Of a DNA stretch of 64,000 nt, positions 53,320 through 64,000 are shown in pieces (the first letter of the stretch is position 1; the number at the start of each line of letters is the position of its first letter). The DNA is from Lingula anatina (Eukaryota; Brachiopoda; Lingulata; Lingulida; Lingulidae): NCBI RefSeq assembly GCF_001039355.2, contig NW_019774203.1, forward strand, positions 133,062 to 197,061, read 5' to 3'. Both the position numbers and the translations under genes were made by a program. Under the pieces are notes generated by a model, which saw only the letters and a program-made list of their open reading frames with translations, was not told where the DNA came from and searched no databases.

Positions 53320-53867
53320 ACATTGCATAAGTACGACACTAACGCACGCCCATGCAGGCACACACACTCACAAACACGCACGCACACACTTCTATACGCC
53401 ACGCGGAAAACACTGAAACGATTCCCGTAATGCAAGAAGAGAACATCACTGAGAATCAATGCTATGGCAAACATTCAAAGGGCGAATTATCGGCACAAAT
53501 GGACTCCGCTATGACCTCTGCCAATGTTGCCAAAAACAATCTGAGATGTACGACGTGTATATACATGTATATTGGGTGAGTGACCGAGTTGATCATCATA
53601 GGGTTGGGGGTTGAGGTGGTTGTGTGGAAGTGTTTGTTTGTGTTTGTGGGTGTGTGTGTGTGTGGGGGGGGGGGGGGGTACAGATTTCCAGAAAAAAACG
53701 TACACAAGTTTGATCATGACCATTGTTTGAAAGAAATTTTGGCATCTAAAAGGAACTCCGCTATGATCCTCTTGATTCTCTGCCTCTGCCTCATATGTAG
53801 CTGTTCTTTCCCAAGATGATCCAGGATCTTACTGATATAAAGTTATACGTGATATATCATTATCACC

Positions 53868-53873
<6 letters not shown>

Positions 53874-53941
<68 letters not shown>

Positions 53942-54003
53942 ACAGGCGCGCGCGCGCGCGCGCACATACACACACACCATTATATCTCCCCTCTGTCTGT
54001 CTG

Positions 54004-54066
<63 letters not shown>
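53874..54066. repeat. Compound microsatellite (CT)n(CA)n(GC)n...(CT)n(GT)n
   Basis: Successive CT, CA, GCGC, CA, CTGT, CT and GT tracts. The GC and CA/GT runs could adopt Z-DNA and the CT runs triplex DNA. All open frames through it are artefacts. Confidence 0.92.
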
Positions 54067-54068
<2 letters not shown>

Positions 54069-56030
54069 CTTCGCCTTCTAGTTCTATATATCCTTAACTT
54101 CCACGTCACTCCCCGTCTTTTTCTTTCCCAACGGGACTCGTTCTACACTTCTCTCGTTCTTATTGCTCTGGGGAACAACTCCGCGTCGCGTCCGCCTCCT
54201 CATGCCTGCGGTCCGTCCCCAGTATCGATACAACGGCGTCTGGCGCCAGCGTCCCATCAGTTTTTCTCTTGCAATCGTCTTAAGGGAACGCAAGTGTTGA
54301 TAAATCTAAATCAATGCTCTCTTTTAATGGCAATCCATCTGAAGGTGCCGAAGTTAGAACGTTACGGTCTCTTCAATATCGAGTTAGGGATTTTCAAAGT
54401 ATATAAGATGTCTGTAATGAGTGAAGACGCTGTTAACGTTTTAATGGACAAAAATAAGTTTTGTATAAAGTATTTAGGATATACGGGGTAGATACACTGT
54501 ATTCCCTTGATTTGAAATATTTATCAGTGGTCTGTTTTGTGCGGAAATGCTGCACATCGTGTGGGAAATAATTTCTGATCATGAGACAGAAATATAGGTT
54601 TAATTGGCAGAACAAACGTTATTATCATCATTTTGTTTGGAAACTTTCGTAAAAGGTCAAAGTTCATAATTTTAAAAAGATTTTAGGTAGGGAAACGGAA
54701 GGAAGAAATGCTCCCTGCCCACTCTCTCTCTCTTTTTTTTATTTCAGTACATTTCATATTTAATTATTGTTGAATTCTGCGAGATGCTTATTATATGCAA
54801 CCATGTGTCTGTCCCATTGAGAAAAAAAAATGAGAAAAATGAAGAATTTAGAAATAGAAAAGAAACAAACATAAAACAATAAATTGGAGAGGGGTAAAAA
54901 GGAGCAACAAAAACAACAAACAAACGCCATTAAAAGTGAAAAATTAAGATAATTGCCTTCTTGTTGTTGTTTTTAGTAGATAAAATATGCTAAGAAATGT
55001 TAGAAGCAAACTCAATTTTTCTCGTGTCTCTAAATTCGTTCACAGTTTGATGGACCCGAAGCAAGATCAGATAAATTACCTTTAATACTGAGTGTGGCAA
55101 CGAATATACAACACACAAATGTGCATGAAAGCAGGAGGCTTATCGTCGGTCACTTTCAGATTGAAATTTTAAAAAAAGTAATTAAACAATAACAACAGCG
55201 GAAAACAAATCTTCCAAATGAAAAAAAAGTTTATTAACATGAAATGTACAAAAATAGTTACTTTTAACAAAACGCCGGTATTCCTTTTTTTCAAAGTGTT
55301 TAACGCATTTTTTTTCACAAATACCTACGGGCACCAAAAACCTAGACAGGCAGACGACAAGAAGTTCGATCCTTAGCAACAAGAATGGGCCACCTACGTC
55401 ATCAAAAGCGCGAAGCACGTGAAACCCTCCATCTGCAGGCGAGGCTTAAATCCCAACTGATCTCAACAAGTGGCGAAAATCCGTCTGAACCGTTATTAAC
55501 TCTCTCGGAAATCAATGCCGGACACGACACGCCAGTATGTTTGATTGGCGTGTTAATTAACATGTGTTTGGACATAATGGACGCGGGTGAAGGTGTTGAC
55601 TGGACAGGGAAAGACACGCGATTTGAGTATTTGACAGAACGGACCTGGATCAATGATTTGGAATTTTGAAAAATACAGATTAAAAACTACGAGGTTTATT
55701 CCTTTTTATCAGTCATACACGATGAATTGTCTTTTTTGTGCAATAGTAATATGAATTCGGACAAATAATGGGTAGTTGGAGGAAAACACAAAAAATAAAA
55801 AAGAGGAAATGAAAGAAAGATAGAAAGAAAGAAAGAAAGAAGGGAAGAAAGGGAAAGAAAGAAAATGTAAGGAGGCAATATGGAAAGAAAAAAGGAGGGA
55901 CAAAAATTACACCGTATAATGCAACACTGTTTCAAGTCGTTGAATAATGGAGAATGTTTTGCTCAATCATATTTGTATATGTTTAAAGATGATAGTATTT
56001 TGAATCTAAGTATCGCCTGATGTATTGTTA

Positions 56031-56629
56031 GTCAAAAAGGTTTCATTTATGCTAGATCCTGAAATTTGATTTACCTGTTGACTGTTTCGACTGTTCACTC
56101 TGACAGACTTGGTCACAACTGAATTACCTGTTCAGGTGAAGGTGAACAGGTAATTATCTCAGTCTTGATGATGACTTGTTAGCCCCTCTCGCCCCCTCCC
56201 CCCAGGATGGGTTTGAGAATGTCGTCATACACATGGGACAGCATGTGTGCTCCTTCATCTCTGTTCATGGTGTGTTTCTTCCTTCTTATCCAGATCGATT
56301 CCAAAACTTTGCGCTTGCTGTAGTCATTTTCACCGGTTAGCACCTTTACATTGTCCCATTTTGGCACATGGTTGTTATCTGACATATGATCTGTGATGGC
56401 AGATTTGTGTAGAACTCCTGTCGACATAGAGCGTTTGGATCTGGTGTTAACTCCCTCACCTACATTTTCCTTAACATCTTTCTTGTGTTCCTCTAGTCTT
56501 GTTTCTAATTTTAATCACCTTCACCTGAACAGGTAATTCAGTTGTGACCAAGTCTGTCAGAGTGAACAGACGAAACAGTCAACAGGTAAATCAAATTTCA
56601 GGATCTAGCATAAATGAAACCTTTTTGAC
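56031..56629. mobile_element. Penelope-like retroelement fragment bounded by 115-bp inverted arms
   Basis: 56031-56145 and 56515-56629 are inverted copies of equal length (GTCAAAAAGGTTTCATTTAT inward to TCAGGTGAAGGTGA). Between them a minus-strand frame encodes the end of a GIY-YIG-type endonuclease domain (next entry). Confidence 0.75.
56179..56505 (-). pseudogene. C-terminal GIY-YIG endonuclease region of a Penelope-like element
   Basis: The open frame reads LETRLEEHKKDV, then SAITDHMSDNNHVPKWDNVK, SKRKVLESIWIRRKKHTMN and NRDEGAHMLSHVYDDIL. The RLEEHKKDV, ITDH, E-S-I-W-I and MNRDEG blocks are characteristic of the C-terminal nuclease of Penelope-like elements. The GIY and YIG start and the reverse transcriptase are absent. 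Confidence 0.7.
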
Positions 56630-56789
56630 TATCAAAACTAAGATCCAATGAAACTATTTTCACATTTGATGTATTGTTCATAAACAAGTTCTTCTGGAAT
56701 GATATCCCTGTTTAGCATGTAATACAATAATTAGTCATGGAAACCATTAACTTTAACATAAATGCTTATCACTGAACGTATACTTTTGC

Positions 56790-56821
<32 letters not shown>

Positions 56822-57309
56822 TTTAGCACGTGAGATTACATGTATTTGTGTCTATATCCTAGAGCATTTATCGCCTTTCCTAAAATAATCGCAAATATAG
56901 AAAATACAATTAATCCACGTAATCGAACGTGCAGAATTGATATCAAAAACTCACAAATCTAGTGCATTTTCGAATTTACACTGTAACCGGATCGAGTAAC
57001 GAAATGGTTACCACGGGAAAATTGTAACGATAAAGCAAGTACTGTAAATATTCTAGAACGCTAGCGAAATTCGTTGATTGCAATAGCCCGGGTTACAATC
57101 TAGTCTATATACTGTATATATATCCTTTAAGTGAGGGACGACCCGGCTGTAGTTATATAAGTAGGCCTCAATACTTCATACGTGTCGTTCGTGTCACCGG
57201 ATTTACGTCAACAATGTTCGAATCAAGAGATCGATCAAGATGTCCCCTGACGCACGGCTATGATCAACGGATCACGGAAGGTTGAATGATGGAATGATGG
57301 TACTGATGA

Positions 57310-57349
<40 letters not shown>

Positions 57350-57527
57350 GACAGGTCGTGAATGAGATTTTAAGCCACTGGAAATGCATACACTCGGATG
57401 TAATAATGATAATAATAATAATAATACTAATACTAGTGAGGGCTACGACGACGAAGACAATACCAACAATAACATTACAATAATGATGATGATTGCCAAA
57501 GTTTCGAAGTCTTTAAACAAAGAAACA

Positions 57528-57559
<32 letters not shown>

Positions 57560-57776
57560 ATGGGTTGTTTGAGTTTAGTAAAGCCAAAGTTACGTCTAAC
57601 GGAGGTGTAGGATTCAAGTTCGGGCATCTTGAATAAGTTTGAAAGCTTATGTAGTCACTGCATGGGATGCTAGTAGGAGTTTCTTGAAAATAAGAATAAA
57701 GAAATGTAAAAAATATTAACAACAGATATAAAATAATGATAATTAAAATTCACTTCCCTTTAGTGTGGAGCCTTGT

Positions 57777-57807
<31 letters not shown>

Positions 57808-58181
57808 GGGGGGGGGAGGGGACACGCAGGAACACGCGCAGAAGAGCAAAGGAGGGAAAACGCCCACTCCCCCGTATACATATACATATACATATACGGC
57901 AAACGAAAAACAGAAAATATACGACATTTTCCAATACCCCATTATCAAACTTTTGAATCAACCAGAACATAGGACGTCATTCATTCATTCATTGCTTAGT
58001 TAACTATTATTTTACCCCAGCAGGTTTCAGTTTTTACGCTCAGCTATCAGGAACCAACCGTTGTGTTATCGACATTATAACTCTGCCGTTAGAAGAAACC
58101 ACCAGGGCATATGCTTATAGAATGGGGTGTGATAAATGTCAGTCCTAACGAAGAATTATTCCGAGTTTCAACTCTGAAACC

Positions 58182-58184
58182 CTG

Positions 58185-58227
<43 letters not shown>
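58182..58227. repeat. Poly-A tract
   Basis: Uninterrupted run of about 45 A. Confidence 0.95.
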
Positions 58228-58228
<1 letters not shown>

Positions 58229-58886
58229 GCCGTCTACCTACAGTTAAATCTTACACGGAAAAGTATTTATTTAAGACTCCATTCCCATATACACCATCAG
58301 CCAACGTAGATCGACTCAACTCTGCAGGGACAAACATTAGTTATATTTTTGCGCCGTTTGTGTTTTCCCTAAAGCTTTCTTATTGAAAACCTACTGAAAT
58401 AAACTTTACATTTAAAATGCAGACAAGTGCACAAAATATACCCATGCAAATTATTTACCTAAACCAATTCCCCTTTTATTTCCAACAGATTGTAATGTGT
58501 TGTTCTTTTTCTTTTGTTTGGTGAGAATAAGATTATTAATTAATTAATTTCATTCATATCTGTACTACTTTTTTGGTCGCATCATTTATCGACAAAACGG
58601 CAAACGATAGAGTGAAGCAAACAACAAGGTCGGTAAAATCAATGAATGGCGAATCTTTTATGACGAAACGTCGGTGAAAAATGCACGGGTTGACAAAGAG
58701 ATTATTTCTAATGTCGAAGCTCGCGTCTAGTGCAGTGACTTTTACCCAGAGTGCGTGGCGGAGGGATCGATACTTCATTTGCGCGCGGAGGGAGGAAAAT
58801 GGAACAGCCCGTACGATCAGATGGGATAGAGATCGAGAGTGTAAACATGTGGATGTGAATATTCGGGCTTAAAATTTTTTATCAAA

Positions 58887-58962
58887 ATGCCTGTAAGACG
58901 TGGCCACGTCGCCCCACAAAACACCTTCATCGATACCATCATTCGGAAATTCGACGGCCAAA
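58887..58962 (+). CDS. First coding exon of an ERG-type voltage-gated potassium channel (KCNH2/6/7 family)
   Basis: The exon begins [14 protein letters not shown] and continues [11 protein letters not shown], then a GT donor (A|GTAAGT). This is the N-terminal cap of ERG channels, which precedes the PAS domain and slows channel closing; it differs from the vertebrate sequence at only two residues as I recall it. The exon has 25 codons plus one base, ending in phase 1, the same place as intron 1 in human KCNH2 (c.76). The full protein would be a tetrameric plasma-membrane channel with PAS, six transmembrane helices and a cyclic-nucleotide-binding homology domain; none of those exons appear in this window. 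Only the long (PAS-containing) isoform start is seen. Confidence 0.92.
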
Positions 58963-61135
58963 GTAAGTGGATGTTTTACAATTTTATTCCAGGAAAAAAT
59001 TTTGAGAGGAAAATGATAATAATCCGCGCTGACAGGTCGTGATTCTCTGGCTTTGCCGCTGTGTGGTTGTATTCACTATCTACGTTCCGGAGTCTGCAGT
59101 GTTTACTCTGACTTTGAGCTGCTGTTATAATGTAAACTCCACAGTGGATTACAAGCCGATCAATGCACCTTTGTTTCTGACTGTAACGTACACGTACGAA
59201 ATCGAGCAGCCGTACAGCTTGAATCAGGCAGGGATTTCTAGTTCACGTACAGCAAGCAGTTTTCTTTTCAGGGTGTTGTGTGCATGGGTTATTTACCTCG
59301 CGCAAGGTGACTCGCTGAGAATGTTGCTCTTCAAACTTTCTAGAGGTTATATACCAGGCAGCTATAGTTATAATTCTCTTTTTTCCTAACCGTTAAAACA
59401 CACGTGAATTGCAAAATAACTGCTAACACCAACATTGGGTAATGGTATATGTTTGACAACCTTATGTAGCTAAACAGTCTGAAAGCCTTTTGTAATGGAA
59501 GAACTGAGTACTGTTGCTGCCGGTGGCCCAGGTTTCACTTTTGAAGTAAATGCCCCTTTTGTGTTTCACTTCATGTCACCAATCAGATTGACTTTCTGTG
59601 ACAGCAGACCTGGAGTTGACTAAAAAAATTAGCCGTCTCTTTCATGTGAAAATTGGCCTATGCAGTTACCGAAGATCTTGGAAGCCATTACAATAAGCAG
59701 AGTTACATCACTCATTACATTAGGCTTGCAGACATTACTCATTGCAGTGGATGTCGATATCATTTCTTGTCCATTTCAGTGGATGTCGATATCACATCTT
59801 GTTCATTTCACCAATGTCCATTTCACTGGTTGTCCATTTCACATAATGTGCAGTATTGACGAGAAGGTGTATTGACTGTTTCCTAAGCCTATAAATGCTC
59901 TGCAACAATTACCTAGTCTAGTCTGGCTTACAGAATGTAAAGATAAAATATTACAGCTAGGCGTATTAAACTAATTCCATGTGATTAGCCCCCTCTGAGG
60001 TTAAACACACTGATTACGAGCTCTCTGTGTAGCTCTCGTGGCTTGATAACGGTGACTTAAGATTTAATGCACAGGCTATGCATTATATGTCATTGAATGG
60101 ATTAACCCTTTAATCAATGCCTTCAGATTCCAAAAGACCGTGTTGTTTGTATAATAGGTATATGTAGATGTACAAGTAAAATATAGGCTGGTGAATATGT
60201 AGAGCTGATTGTTTAGGTATTCAGCTTTTTTACGGCAAAGATTTTTCTTGCTGATATGGGAGTATATATACTACTAGTAAACAAATTCAAAGTTTCTATA
60301 ATTAACAACATGATTTGAACAACTTTAACCATTTCTCCAGCACCCCAGGAGGTTTTGCACTTCACTTTTGTGAATAGGTGTAAAATATGCTCCGTTTATC
60401 TTAAATCTTGGGTCTGTTCTCAAGCTTCAGGTAAATCAAACAATTAACCTTTCATGGACATTAACCTTAGTGTGTTTACCTATTCTTCATGAGTGGCCTA
60501 TTAATAACGACACCAGTTAACTCTTTGTGTGTGGAGGCGGTACTGCGAGGTACCTTCCTAATGCCAAGAGTCTATACTGCGTGAGTGGGGTGCTGAAGGG
60601 GGATTGTGCCCTTCAGTTATGCTACAGACTAGACTGTTGGTAATTTCTGTGAAAGCATGTAGTAGTTAAGTAAGCATGTTTCTCTCTCTCCCTTTCTCTT
60701 GTTTTTGCTTCTTTCTTTCATGTTTTTCCTCTTCCCCTCTCTCTTTCTATATCTCTCTCTCTCTTGTTTCTTCCCTCTCTTCTTTCTAGCCCCCCCCCTC
60801 TCTCTCTTCTCTCTTTCTCTCTCATGTTCACCCCTCATTTGAAACAATTTAAAATGAAGTAGGCCACTACCTTTGGCCGTGGATATACTTTAGTAATTTT
60901 GTGGATTTTGCTGCCCCCACCCCTAATATGTTATCTCTGAAGTGCATGTAAGCAGTAAGTGGGAGTTTGGGTAAATGAGGGAACACTTTGTTCTCCACAG
61001 CACGTACCAGACAGTTGATTGCAATCAAGCTGTCTACCTTGGGAAAGTACAGTCTTTCAGGCTGCTGTAAAGGTTGTGCTGAATGCAACCTTTCAAGGCA
61101 TGTACTGTTGGTCTTTCCCTCTCTCTTTGATCCTC

Positions 61136-61166
<31 letters not shown>

Positions 61167-61527
61167 ATGCACACACATATATTTGTCCTGTGCAGCACTG
61201 GATTTTGCAGTCTATGTATCTGACACTTCCCTCTCTTGCCAACAGTAAGCTTGTCATTTCACTATATATATATTGCAATGTCAGTGAAAAGCTTCCTATA
61301 TGCAGGGTGGTCAACACATTGCTGAATTAACTGTTTCTACTTTTGTCTATTGATTCCTCTGAGTTGCCAATACAAGATGGTGGCCTGTGTTAAAAATAAC
61401 ACTGTTGACAATAGTCCAGTAATTTTGTCCTCCATCATGCAGGTAAGCAAATACCTATCAAATATTAAAGACCTCTCTTGTTAAACTTTGTTTCAATGTT
61501 CAGCATGTTTATACTGGCCTGCACTTA

Positions 61528-61695
61528 GCACACACATTAACACACACACACATTAACACACACACACACACACACATTAACACACACACACATTAACACA
61601 CACACACACATTAACACACACACACATTAACACACACACACATTAACACACACACACACACACATTAACACACACACACATTAACACACACACCA
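61528..61695. repeat. (CA)n-TTAA minisatellite
   Basis: Units of ACACACACACATTA, with variable numbers of CA, are repeated about ten times. Confidence 0.9.
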
Positions 61696-61723
61696 ACTTT
61701 TGTGCATAAATGCAATCCACATT

Positions 61724-61976
61724 CAGGCCTACCGAACTACCAGATTGGCACATAAGGATCCTGAATTAACCAGTATATCGGACCACACTACTAGTACCCG
61801 CTTTCAAGGTGTGTGTCAGATTGCATTTCGGACTATCCGAAAAATTTGTCGGTCGTCCTACAAAATTTGTTCTGGGGTATGATACTCCGAAATGCGATCT
61901 GATACACACCTTGAAAGCGGGTAGTGTGGTCTGATATACTGGTTAATGTGCCGAGTCTGGTAGTTGGATAGGCCTG
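61724..61976. mobile_element. Palindromic MITE (CAGGCCTACC family), complete copy
   Basis: The left arm CAGGCCTACCGAACTACCAG pairs with the right arm CTGGTAGTTGGATAGGCCTG. The pairing continues for about 110 bp through GTATATCGGACCACACTAC and GCTTTCAAGGTGTGTGTCAG. A half copy lies at 42654-42763. Confidence 0.88.
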
Positions 61977-62006
61977 ACATTGGGCACTTTGCAGTGTGTG
62001 TATGCC

Positions 62007-62032
62007 GGGGGGGGGGGGGGGGGGGGGGGGGC
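62007..62032. repeat. Poly-G run
   Basis: About 25 consecutive G; a potential quadruplex and a likely sequencing-length artefact. Confidence 0.85.
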
Positions 62033-64000
62033 CAAGTTAACACCCAATCTCTTTTGAGAACCTCCTTTATCAGAGTTGCCCAACTCGCTCCCATAATGCT
62101 TCTTTACTCCCCACCAGAGGTCCCTCTAGCTGTTGCAAAATTGGTTTAATTAAGAAACCTATGATGCTATATTATATCAGCTAGAGCTGCCTCAGGTAGA
62201 GAGTAAGGATGCTGTATTTTAACCTTGAAACTTTGTAGAGGATTACAATGCCTGAAGAATTCTGAAACCTAAGCTGGTCCTTCATCCTGAGTCTTTTGAA
62301 AAAAAGCATTGACTGAGTATTTACTGTCAGTATTTTGAAACTCAAGTTGGTGATAACAGTCCGTAATCCCGACTCCAAGTATAGGATCATAGTGTACCAT
62401 TAGGATTATGTTATCCCAGGGTGCCTGAACAATAATTACACAAAAAGTCTAATAATCCAAGAGTTTTTTTTCAACTTATTCCATCGCAGGTGGTGAGTGA
62501 GCCCTTCTGGTTAATATTCGATCGCCGCTTTGGGCTCTACGTCCTTTGGGATGAAGTAATTGGTGCAAAACACATAAAACACATTTACATAAATTGTCTT
62601 TTTCTGTTATTTCGTAATTTTTTTGCCGTGGGCTGGATGATTAGCAAACAAAGACAAGAATAGTGCATTAGGTTTGGGTAGTATTGTGTGGATAGTTCTT
62701 GTGTTTTATCTTCTACCACAAGTAAAAACAGTGGATTTTTTTGTATATAATTTAGATGTCTCTATTTATTTTAGATGAGAAATGCAGGTTGAACCACAGG
62801 CAAAATTTGAAGTTGGGAAAAAACATTTTCTTTGGGAGAATTGATTTATGTGACATTATGTCAGTGTGTGTATTCTGGCCCAGTTTGCCTCTAGAAAGCT
62901 GTTCTTGTGAACAGGTATTCAGGTATCTTTCAAAGCTTAAAAGCTATAATTTACTGTGTTCTATTACATGCTTAGTTGCCGAGTGAATATCATGTAGTTA
63001 AATGGATGACTTTTCAAGTTTGTTTTTGAAATGAGACTATTCAAACGTGATATATATTCAATGCCGCGATTCTAAAGATCAAGTTGACTTTTGTCTTTGG
63101 TTGCAGTAACACACATAGCCGTTGGCAGCATTGCTATTGCATTTCTCGCAGCTGGTTGAGTGTGTGCACGTGGTTACGCAATAATCGATGATTGTCAACG
63201 CATTATTGCTACTTAATGCCTGTGTGTGCATAGACAGGGATTTGTGATCACCTCTGGCTATGGGCGTCTGTGAATGAAATAGGGTGCGTTCAGATTGCTA
63301 ATAACACCAATCATTTTTGGTTCTGCTATCAGGAAGTTGTCGCTTGCTTGTGATCCATAATTTTGTAATAAACTGTTCTGTTACCCTGAAGTTAGGATTT
63401 AAGAGAGGGCGAGATAGCATGGTGAGGAATTGTAATTGAACATTGACTTATATTAAAATTATTTGCAAAAAGAAACAGTCAGTGGGATAGCATATGGTGA
63501 AGGATCCAAACATCAAGCATTGAAATTCTTGTCTTTATTATTTAAGTCAAAAGTGCTTTCTTTCCATAGAACGGCAACTCGGCTTTAGTTTAGTTTATGT
63601 GAGAACTGCTTGGAACGCATACTCACACTTCCTGTCACGGTTTGCTGTTGGCTCTACTGACAAAAGGAAGAGGGGCAAGATCAATAAGTCAAGTGATGGT
63701 TGTGAAGTATATGCTTGATTGATACAGCTCTTTTATTTTATATATTATGTAACTTTCATGGTGAATTGATTATAAATTAAAATTGGTGTGTTGGTATTAG
63801 AGATGTGAAATGGGGATGGTTTGAATGATTATTGGTTACTCGTATTCTGTACCTTTGAACAGAACTGATTAATGTTTGCCAATATGGTTTATTTGTTGTC
63901 ATGATTTTGTGAGCAATGTTGAAAAAATAAATACTGTATGGTAAAGTCAAATAATGAAGTTTATTTGGTGCTTGAAAATAGTGAGATATTGAAACATTCA

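Larger units (their letters stand above)
51435..58680. other. Intergenic region between the GT31 cluster and the ERG channel gene
   Basis: No convincing coding gene. It holds homopolymer tracts, CT/CA/GT/GC compound microsatellites (53284-53318, 53874-54066, 57312-57347), an AAT tract (57529-57557), a poly-G run (57790-57816), poly-A tracts (52011-52039, 56790-56816, 58182-58227), a Penelope-like fragment (56031-56629) and a homeodomain-site-rich block near 52740-52950. A MITE fragment with CAACGTAGATCGACTCAAC lies near 58300-58330. Confidence 0.55.
58963..64000 (+). other. Intron 1 of the ERG channel gene (continues past the window)
   Basis: No PAS-domain exon could be found to the right edge, so the intron exceeds 5 kb. 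It contains short direct repeats of GTGGATGTCGATATCA near 59746-59800, CT-rich tracts (60680-60830, 61130-61165), a CACATTAA minisatellite (61528-61695), a palindromic MITE (61724-61976) and a poly-G run (62007-62032). Open frames here are not supported as coding. Confidence 0.7.

Noticed and set aside
53816-54109. Long frames through Ser/Leu and Thr/His runs
   Set aside because: They are read-through of dinucleotide microsatellites on both strands.
55385-55669. 94-codon plus-strand frame (MGHLRHQKREARETL...)
   Set aside because: No recognisable domain, no splice partner and an equally long antisense frame; it could be an exon but nothing supports it.
59039-59389. 116-codon frame in the ERG intron
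   Set aside because: The composition is typical of chance frames, it lies in the intron just after the exon 1 donor, and no domain is visible.
61528-61695. Regular CACATTAA spacing suggestive of a CRISPR-like array
   Set aside because: Repeats are 2-14 bp simple sequence without unique spacers, in an animal intron; it is a minisatellite.

Overview
The window is nuclear DNA of an animal, most likely a marine spiralian such as a mollusc; the phylum is inferred and uncertain. The sequence shows spliced genes with GT-AG introns, TATA promoters, TRIM-NHL and Golgi glycosyltransferase gene families, an ERG-type potassium channel first exon whose N-terminus is almost identical to vertebrate ERG, and a dense load of MITEs, LINE and Penelope-like fragments and microsatellites. 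No bacterial operons, CRISPR arrays or phage features are present.

Layout. (1) 1-5.5 kb, minus strand: the 5' part of a secreted glycine-rich structural protein gene. A signal-peptide exon under a TATA box is followed by at least 19 micro-exons of 24-48 nt, each encoding one repeat of the KAGVGYGGVVG or KAGVGLVGGVG kind. Every exon has the same phase, and every junction falls inside a GGN glycine codon. This is the most striking system in the window. (2) 5.5-10 kb: non-coding, with MITE fragments. (3) 10.0-14.1 kb, plus strand: a four-exon gene for an unrecognised 256-residue protein with a charged coiled-coil centre; its first intron carries a fourfold 335-bp tandem repeat. (4) 14.2-18.5 kb, minus strand: two paralogous GT15 (Kre2/Mnt1-like) glycosyltransferases with uninterrupted reading frames. 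(5) 18.5-24.4 kb: non-coding, MITE-rich. (6) 24.4-51 kb: a segmentally duplicated cluster. TRIM-NHL genes on the plus strand alternate with intronless GT31-like glycosyltransferases on the minus strand: TRIM-1 / GT31-A (pseudogene), TRIM-2 / GT31-B, an internally deleted TRIM-3 remnant / GT31-C, then GT31-D. A broken LINE sits inside the first unit, and a three-level nest of DNA transposons lies upstream of GT31-D. (7) 51-58.8 kb: intergenic, with a Penelope-like fragment between 115-bp inverted arms and many microsatellites. (8) 58,887-58,962: first coding exon of an ERG (KCNH2/6/7-type) potassium channel; its first intron appears to fill the rest of the window.

The glycine-rich gene, the GT15 pair and the GT31 cluster could all serve the secretory pathway, but nothing in the sequence shows that they act together. 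Exon boundaries are read by eye from splice consensus and frame. Products named by family rest on remembered motifs, not on database searches.
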